Assembly: GCA_003427395.1 (NCBI GenBank)
Contig: BFEA01000451.1
Coordinates: forward strand, 298,508 to 322,381
Direction of reading: 5' to 3'
DNA length: 23,874 nt
Origin: Chara braunii
Taxonomy: Eukaryota > Streptophyta > Charophyceae > Charales > Characeae
In this document: in pieces, positions 18,555 through 23,874 of the stretch
Layout of the letters: every line of letters starts with the position of its first letter
How positions within the stretch are numbered: position 1 is the stretch's first letter
Notes under the pieces: generated by a model
The model's database searches: none
What the model was told of the DNA's origin: nothing
What the model saw: only the letters and a program-made list of their open reading frames with translations
Translations under genes and position numbers: made by a program

Positions 18555-19238
18555 CTAAAACAAACTACGCAATCGCTCACTAGATGGAACTGCTAATCTT
18601 TTTATTTCGGCCTTATCAAGATAGAGTAACCCGTCCACCATCAAAAACTCACTTTCTGTGGCCTTGTCTTTAGCCTGAAGTTTGCGCATGATGTCCATCG
18701 TGACAGAGTCTTCCTGATAGGCTCCCACCAATGATTGAGTTACTTCATAAGATACGCCAAAGTCAGAAACTAGCGCACCTAGGTAGTTTGCTCTACGTGA
18801 TAGCGCATCTGCAACCTTGTTGTACTCTCCCTTCAGGTATTTAAGCTTGAAGTCATATTGGTCTATGACCTCAATCCACCGCTTGAGTGCGTCAGGAAGA
18901 GCCGGTTGAGTCTTGACCCATTTGAGGGTCTGATGATCAGTCCTCAAGTAGAAGAACCTTCCCAATAGGAAGTGTCTCCAATGGACAATTGTTTTATATA
19001 GAGCATAGAGTTCCCGTTCGTAGGTGGACTTTGCCAACTTCTTTGATGACATCTTCTTACTCATGTACTCAACCGGTCTCAACTTTTTCTCATCCTGTTG
19101 AGCCAGCACTGCGCCAATGCCGTATTGGCTTGCGTCAATGGTCACTATGAATGGCTTCTGAGGATCAGGAACCATGAGAACTTCATGATTCATGAGTGCA
19201 TGCTTCAATCGCTTGAAAGCACCCTCACACTCATCACT
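18555..19238 (-). pseudogene. Gypsy RNase H domain
   Basis: This domain removes the RNA strand of the RNA/DNA hybrid. Key motifs from codon 19208 onward are TIDASQYG (Asp25), YERELYAL (Glu66), LRTDHQTL (Asp91) and NKVADALSRR (Asp134), with the order and spacing usual for Ty3 RNase H. The C-terminal linker ends SSERLRSLF and then TAG. The frame of the integrase resumes three bases further on, and a one-base loss from the T run near 18555-18559 explains the shift. The upstream junction to the RT is in the same frame, broken by TGA at 19239-19241 in the phrase TPWD-stop-SDEC, where Trp would be expected. Confidence 0.92.
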
Positions 19239-20212
19239 TCAGTCCCACGGCGTGTCAAGTCGAGTTAGATCTGTCAAAGGAGAGGCGACTGTAGAATAGT
19301 TCTTTACAAAGTTCGTATAGTAGCCGCACATTCCTAAGAAAGATCTGACCTCAGTGACAGTCTTAGGTCATGGCCAGTCTCGAATACTAGCCACCTTCGC
19401 ATCTTCCGGCCTAATCCCTTCCGCAGATACTTCATGACCCAAGTATAGTATCTTAGTGCGACCAAACTCACACTTCTCTAAGTTGACCTTATACTTGTGT
19501 CGTCGAAGGAGTGAAAGTACCGTCTCAACATGCTGTGCATGCTCCTCGGTAGACTTACTAAAGATCAGAATGTCGTCTAGATAGACCACGACAAACTTAT
19601 CTAAATGGTCATGGAAGATCCGATTCATAGCGTGCTGGAATGTTCCCGGCACATTGTAAAGACCAAAACGCATCACTACAAACTCATACAGACCATAACG
19701 AGTCTGAAAAGTTGTCTTGTGATGATAGCCGGATTTCAAGTCTATCTTGCTATAGTACTTGCATCCCTGCACCCTATCCAATAGGTCGTCTATGCGAGGT
19801 AGAGGCTTTGCGTTCTTCACAGTGATGGCATTGAGGCCTCTATAGTCAATGCACATCCTCAATGTACCCCCCTTCTTCGGTACGAATAACACGGGAGATC
19901 CGTAAGGGGAAGTATTAGGCCGAATCCATCCCTTTTCTGTCGACTCCTTAAGCTGTCGCCGAAGTTCATCTAACTCGGCGGGAGCCATCCTATAGATCCT
20001 TCCCTTTGGGGTTTTACTTCCTGGAATGATTTCTATAGCGTGGACAACTTCCCTTTCAACAACTCGTGTGGGCTCTTCGAACAGATCAGGGAACTTAGCA
20101 ACGACGTGTTCTATTTCTGGGGGTGTTTTAACGACCTACCCTTTCTCAGAGACATACACAAGGTACATACCTTCCTCTTGGTTTTGCTTATAGTAATTGT
20201 AGAACGCTTATG
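19239..20212 (-). pseudogene. Gypsy reverse transcriptase domain
   Basis: The main open part is 19368-19988. Motifs, numbered from 19988: GSPVLFVPKKGG (30-41), MCIDYRGLN (45-53), KIDLKSGYH (81-89, catalytic Asp83), VVMRFGLYNVPGTFQ (104-118), VVYLDDILIFS (134-144, catalytic Asp138 and Asp139) and LGHEVSAEGI (183-192). Between GYHH and KTTFQTRYG about ten residues usually present (QIxIxxEDxxKTAF) are missing, an in-frame loss near 19718-19724. In-frame stops are TGA 19368-19370 and a TAG near 20138 in SEKG-stop-VVK. The frame reaches upstream to the edge of the 94-bp duplication. Confidence 0.93.
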
Positions 20213-20400
20213 CACACAAGCAGCCATATATATCTATAATACTACTGGCCTTGAACTTAGTCAATCTGACAGTTCGGCCATCGGGCAACTTATGCTTGAG
20301 CACCTTCACACAAGCAGCCATAGGTATCTATAATACTACTGGCCTTGAACTTAGTCAATCTGACAGTTCGGCCATCGGGCAACTTATGCTTGAGCACCTT
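20213..20400. repeat. 94-bp tandem duplication at the protease-RT junction
   Basis: Unit 1 (20213-20306) and unit 2 (20307-20400) both run from CACACAAGCAGCCATA to GAGCACCTT and differ at only two positions (TATATATC against TAGGTATC). As 94 is not a multiple of three, the duplication shifts the frame, and it accounts exactly for the change of reading frame between protease and RT. The near identity suggests it arose late relative to other damage in the element. Confidence 0.95.
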
Positions 20401-20805
20401 CTTATCCCAGTCGAACTGGGGCTTAGCAACTTCGAGGTAGTACATGCCTAACAACATGTCAAATGGTAAGTCGTCGCTAACCAAGAACGAAATCTTATGG
20501 TTAAGTTCTCCTCCTCCATAAGAGAAGGTACAGACTACGTCCTTGATATAGCCTGTTACAATCATGCGCTCCTTGTTTGCCAAAGTAGATGCTACAGGTC
20601 TACTAAGGTGCCGTACCCGGTCCTGTAGGTGCAGCCTTTCCAAACAGTCGTGACTTATGTAATTCCGCGTAGAGCTTATGTCTATGAAGGCACCACATTT
20701 GCGGCCTCCTACATCGACTTCCACCACGAAATGTTCCCCTCTAGGACCTTTACTTAGCGCCACCCGAGACTCGCGAGGGTCCTTGTTTGACCACTCACTC
20801 TCCAA
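20290..20805 (-). pseudogene. Gypsy aspartic protease
   Basis: This would cleave the gag-pol polyprotein. The domain has EHFVVEVDVGGRKCGAFID, the active-site region DISSTRNYIS (residues 42-51), and the C-terminal LLGMYYLEVAKPQFDW. In the family, the Asp is followed by S/T-Gly (D-S/T-G-A/S); here it reads D-I-S-S, so the invariant Gly is Ser and the enzyme is probably dead. The last residues run into the duplicated DNA. Upstream, an in-frame stop at about 20815 and the linker frame (20754-20969, coding-like VEVLAASTRGEVGQIP) show another small indel near 20807-20817. Confidence 0.88.
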
Positions 20806-20969
20806 GTCTTCAAGGCATCAGACACATCTAACGTACACAACATAGTTTGGTCTAGATGAGTCTGCGGGGTGACTAGAGAGTCATTAGCTTTGGCCTTCTC
20901 GTGAAGTGGGGAGGGTATCTGGCCCACTTCACCACGAGTAGAAGCAGCTAAAACTTCCACTGGCCTCAC
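20754..20969 (-). pseudogene. Gag-pol linker segment
   Basis: The frame reads RPVEVLAASTRGEVGQIPSP and then ANDSLVTPQTHLDQTMLC. It has coding-like composition but no domain I recognise. It connects the zinc-knuckle segment and the protease, each in a different frame. One-base losses near 20975 and near 20810 would restore continuity. Confidence 0.6.
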
Positions 20970-21247
20970 GCGTTTCCCGAGCTAGAAGCCTGGGAATAGG
21001 ATGCCCCCATCTTTGGAGGTATCTTTTGCGTAACCTTTGCGTTCTGACACTTATATTGCGAGTGACCGTATTCCCCGCAGTTGATACAAGCGCCACGCAC
21101 TCGGCGGTCATGCCACACGTCTTGATCAAGATCTGCCTTCACCCAATCATCCTGCTTGGTCTGATTGGAGGCGGCCTTCCCTTGACTCCTTGGTTGGTCC
21201 TTCCCTCGGCCACCTGCCTTAGCCTTTACAACTGCGGCAAAGGTTCC
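20966..21247 (-). pseudogene. Gag nucleocapsid segment with CCHC zinc knuckle
   Basis: The zinc knuckle CINCGEYGHSQYKC (21047-21088) has perfect C-x2-C-x4-H-x4-C spacing, the RNA-binding signature of gag nucleocapsid. It is preceded by a basic stretch (AKAGGRGKDQPRSQGKAA). The frame differs by one from the gag N-terminal part; an extra base near 21245 explains this. The segment ends at TGA 20966-20968. Confidence 0.88.
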
Positions 21248-22331
21248 AACCCTCAGTGGTCTCCTCGCCGTCGTACTCTGAGTAGTCCATCAGGTCAGTG
21301 AGGTCATCGATTTCCGTTTGAGTTCCATCGGACTCAACCATCATCAACTTCGCCCCCTTCTTCTTCCACTCTTGAGGACTCTTCTTCTTCTTCGTGTCAT
21401 CCTGTGGATTATGCCATCGAGCTTCTACCATCTCCATGAACTGGTCTAATGTTAAAGACTTAGCCCTGTCCGCCATGCGTCGCCCGTACCCGGCTTTTAC
21501 AACTACACCATCTAGCCATTTGGCTGCTTTACTCTCGAGGTAAGATGCAGCGGTAACCACTTCGTCCTCCAGCAAGGTCCTCTTGGCCTTCACCCAAACC
21601 AGGTCTGTCCTCAACCAAGTGTTGAGCTCTTTGTCCTTTCTCTCGCCTGAGAAGGCAAGAGGCGGTTTCATTGGGGTCTTAGGATACCATTGACCTTGGG
21701 GCTGTCCCTGTTTAGGAATAGGTTGTTGCGGTGGTGCAGCTCCCACCGCTGGACCCGAAGAAGAAGATGCAACAGTCTGTGCAACTGCTGCAGACGTACC
21801 ACTTGGCTGTGTACCAACTTGAACTGGAAAGGGGTCTGACATCGCCGATAACGACAACGACGATTGTGCTGTTGGCCTGAATCCTGGCCTTGTCAATACA
21901 TCCAGGATTTGGTCTAGAGTGCTCTGCATGAAGTCTAATCTGATGTCCACGTGCGCATGCAACGACAACATATTCTTCTTCAGTATTTTCATTTGGTCAG
22001 TCAATGTTGACTCATCCAAGCCCTCTAACTCAGCCTTGTCAGCCTCTAAAGTATCAAGCCTGGCTGCTCTATTTTTCATCTCTCTTTCTCTATCGGTTGT
22101 CTTCTTCAGGTCCTCCTCTAACTTCTTGCGAAGCCTCTCGACCTGTTGGATCTCTCTGAGCTCCCTCTCACGTGGGTTCAACGGGATGAACTGCGAGCCC
22201 GCCATTTGACTAGTAGACTGTCGAGAACCCATTGAATTGGAAGTGCCCGTGGAACTTGTTGGCATTCCCAACATGGTCCCATTGGTCGCAGACGAAGACG
22301 CAACCGAGGATGCTGCTGTTGCAGAAGACAT
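21219..22331 (-). pseudogene. Gypsy gag (N-terminal and capsid part)
   Basis: The frame has a Ser/Thr/Ala-rich start, a strong coiled coil at about residues 53-145 (RERELREIQQVERLRKKLEE), and a Pro/Gln-rich spacer. A retrotransposon gag core follows at about 223-310 (PPLAFSGERKDKELNTWLRT, ESKAAKWLDGVV, MEMVEARWHNP). The core then jumps directly into DDTKKKKSPQEWKKK: the second half of the usual gag core is missing, consistent with an internal deletion near 21385-21404. The ATG at 22331 may not be the native start. The frame is open upstream to TAG 22458-22460 and coding-like beyond it (VDNRRLTRAEALRIP) up to a TAA near 22550. Confidence 0.85.
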
Positions 22332-22549
22332 TTCTAATGTCCTGGCTGCTGCGGCAGCCTGTTCCCTAGCTGCGACGTTTACTGTGGCCCTAGCTGCTGC
22401 TAGTGCACGGGCTCTACGTTCGGTTATAAGCCGTCTTTCGTCTCCCGGTTGTAGGGCCTAGAACACGTGCGGTATCCTAAGTGCTTCCGCACGTGTTAGT
22501 CTTCTATTGTCAACTCTATCCTCAACAGGATCTGTTCCGTTTATCAGTT
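22332..22549 (-). pseudogene. Probable original N-terminus of gag
   Basis: In the gag frame this region reads NGTDPVEDRVDNRRLTRAEA, then a TAG (22458-22460), then ALQPGDERRLITERRARALA and an Ala/Arg-rich run that joins the coiled coil. The composition (charged, Ala/Arg-rich) matches the gag that follows. A start near the codon ATA after TAA (about 22545-22550), possibly a former ATG, would suit a longer gag. This is inference from frame continuity. Confidence 0.5.
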
Positions 22550-23827
22550 AGGCGGAGAGTATCTGCACTAGAATCCCCTAGTGGAATCCTACCACAGCAT
22601 GTGTCTTACCGGCACCTAATTTTCTAAAAATAGTTGTGTCCGGCAAGCTCCCTACTGTATCGATCAAGTGGCATGTCTACAACATTCAAACCAGATTGTC
22701 TACATAGTCTAGATGTACTCTGATTGGTTCACTTACAGCAGCATTAGACAGAACTGCCTATGGTAGCATACTACAGTCCTAATCTAATATGTCTGTGAGG
22801 TGTTAGCAGTCTATCCACCAACTAATCAAGAATAAAAAAAAGACCATGTAGCAGATGTATGATGAGTGGGTATGGTTGTGTATACAATTGAACACCAATT
22901 AGAACCTACCCTTCCCCTCAATCCAACATACCGGTAAGCATCATTCAGCGAGCAGTGTCTTCGTGTGTGTATCGGCCCACCCTTGTGCCCAAGTCGTAGC
23001 CGAGCAAGCCAGCCAGTCCACTCTTATTTACCCTCGTATGGAAATGAGCCTTACACCCGGTTGATCTGCCTGATAAGGAGGAATTTATAGAGCGCCCCCA
23101 TCTCTTCAGGAATTCTTTTGCATCGCAGTCAGGACGACAATCACAGCGAATCAATCCGAGTCCCCAACCAGAAATGTTATAGACGGTCTGGTAAGCGTCT
23201 CATAAAAGGCTGGCACACCCGGCAGGACTTCTATTTAGCACAGCAAGTGCCATAATGGACAGCAGCCATCGCATGCGTGACCTACTCCCATTGGGTTGGC
23301 ATGGTGACCGTGACCCAGNGCTTCGACCAGGGCCCTTCAGAGGCACCGCCCTTTCTCCTTCCAGATGCTTCCGGGAAGATTGTCGTCTCTCAAGGTAGTG
23401 CGCTCACGACACCTCACCAAAAGAGAGGACTCTCAAGTTGGACTCACTTCCTCACGGTAAGAAGAGATTGAGAGAGTAGATAAGGTAAGGGAACAATGTA
23501 CCTGGAGATAGCTGCCCCCAACCACAGATTTCTCACCAATTGAGCTGAGTGTGCATTTGATGACCGGTCTTGGCCTCGGTACCACCCACAACGCAATGCA
23601 ATGCCACCTCACCCGAATGCCACATCAGCATGCTCTCATCACCAATCATACATTCCGCATGTCACCACGGCATACACTGTCGTCTTAGCCTTCCGACACA
23701 CCCCTCTCTACCCAGGGTGTGCGCCTATTGTGGCCTGACGTCACAAGTACCTACCGCGGAGAAGCATCGTCAACACACCAAGTCTGTATAACGCCAGCGT
23801 GCCAAAGGTAAGTGGCGAATCAAACCA
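22550..23827 (-). other. 5' leader of the LTR element
   Basis: About 1.28 kb separates the PBS from gag. It holds only short frames without motifs on either strand and one unresolved base at 23319. Gypsy elements often have long untranslated leaders with the packaging signal. I see no nested element. Confidence 0.6.
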
Positions 23828-23839
23828 GCTCCGATACCA
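23828..23839 (-). other. Primer binding site (initiator-Met type)
   Basis: On the minus strand the sequence TGGTATCGGAGC lies three bases after the LTR end. It differs at one position from TGGTATCAGAGC, which is complementary to the 3' end of plant initiator methionine tRNA. This is where minus-strand DNA synthesis begins. Confidence 0.85.
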
Positions 23840-23842
23840 AAT

Positions 23843-23874
23843 TGCAAGGAACATGAATATGGACGAAGCACAGA
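23843..23874 (-). repeat. 5' LTR, first 32 bases of its inner end
   Basis: The sequence TGCAAGGAACATGAATATGG and onward matches 15858-15889 with a single A/G difference. The rest of this LTR lies outside the window. Confidence 0.9.

Larger units (their letters stand above)
15858..23874 (-). mobile_element. Ty3/Gypsy LTR retrotransposon, chromovirus-like, decayed
   Basis: Reading right to left: the inner end of the 5' LTR (from 23843), PBS, leader, gag with a zinc knuckle, protease, RT, RNase H, integrase with a chromodomain-like end, polypurine tract, and 3' LTR. The order protease-RT-RNase H-integrase defines Ty3/Gypsy. The 34 bases at 15856-15889 and 23841-23874 match with one mismatch, which identifies the two LTRs. 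The 5' LTR continues past the window, so the true length cannot be measured. The minimal set of frame changes is one small insertion, three one-base deletions and a 94-bp duplication. In-frame stops and apparent internal deletions also occur, so this copy is not autonomous. Two unresolved bases (N) lie at 15986 and 23319. Confidence 0.95.

Noticed and set aside
20251-20451. Frame with an internally repeated peptide QAAI..YNTTGLELSQS
   Set aside because: The peptide repeat is the antisense translation of the 94-bp duplication in the protease gene.
21919-22461. Two + strand frames antisense to gag
   Set aside because: They are shadows of the coiled-coil and Ala-rich gag sequence.

Overview
This is a nuclear eukaryotic window made almost entirely of repeats. 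It holds no convincing host gene, tRNA, rRNA or CRISPR array. Two large decayed retrotransposons dominate. A non-LTR retrotransposon (LINE, + strand) occupies about 5.2-10.75 kb. A Ty3/Gypsy LTR retrotransposon (- strand) runs from 15858 to beyond the right edge. A plant or green-alga lineage fits best: the primer binding site is one base from the classical plant initiator-Met type, the integrase ends in a chromodomain-like segment, and the LINE has an APE endonuclease, an RT and a C-terminal CCHC finger. The wording of the Gypsy proteins reminds me of charophyte (Chara-like) elements. That is recognition from memory and is not proven here.

Layout. 1-2.1 kb: microsatellites, a 59-bp tandem duplication, two copies of a dispersed repeat ('repeat A'), a (TCAA)n tract beside a very GC-rich patch, a low-complexity coding-like stretch, and a T-headed retroposon tail. 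2.1-5.2 kb: uncharacterised sequence with two larger tandem duplications (246 and 148 bp) and minus-strand copies of a second dispersed repeat ('repeat B'). 5.2-10.75 kb: the LINE, with an ORF1-like part, endonuclease, RT, C-terminal finger, a 3' UTR with a repeated hairpin motif, and poly(A). 10.76-14.55 kb: repeat A/B copies, ATC microsatellites and AT-rich filler. 14.69-15.86 kb: two minus-strand retroposons and a roughly 220-290 bp tandem array carrying the LINE tail hairpin. 15.86-23.87 kb: the LTR element, with 3' LTR, PPT, integrase, RNase H, RT, protease, gag, leader, PBS and the first 32 bases of the 5' LTR.

How the parts relate. The LTR element inserted into the third unit of the tail-hairpin array, so it is younger than the array. 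Both large elements are dead. They carry many in-frame stops that a single C-to-T or G-to-A change can explain, plus a few 1-nt frameshifts. The Gypsy copy also has a 94-bp tandem duplication between protease and RT, an altered protease active site, and apparent internal deletions in gag and RT. The most unusual signals are the hairpin tail motif shared by elements with otherwise different bodies, and a mosaic A/B repeat family whose B module also lies inside the LTR.
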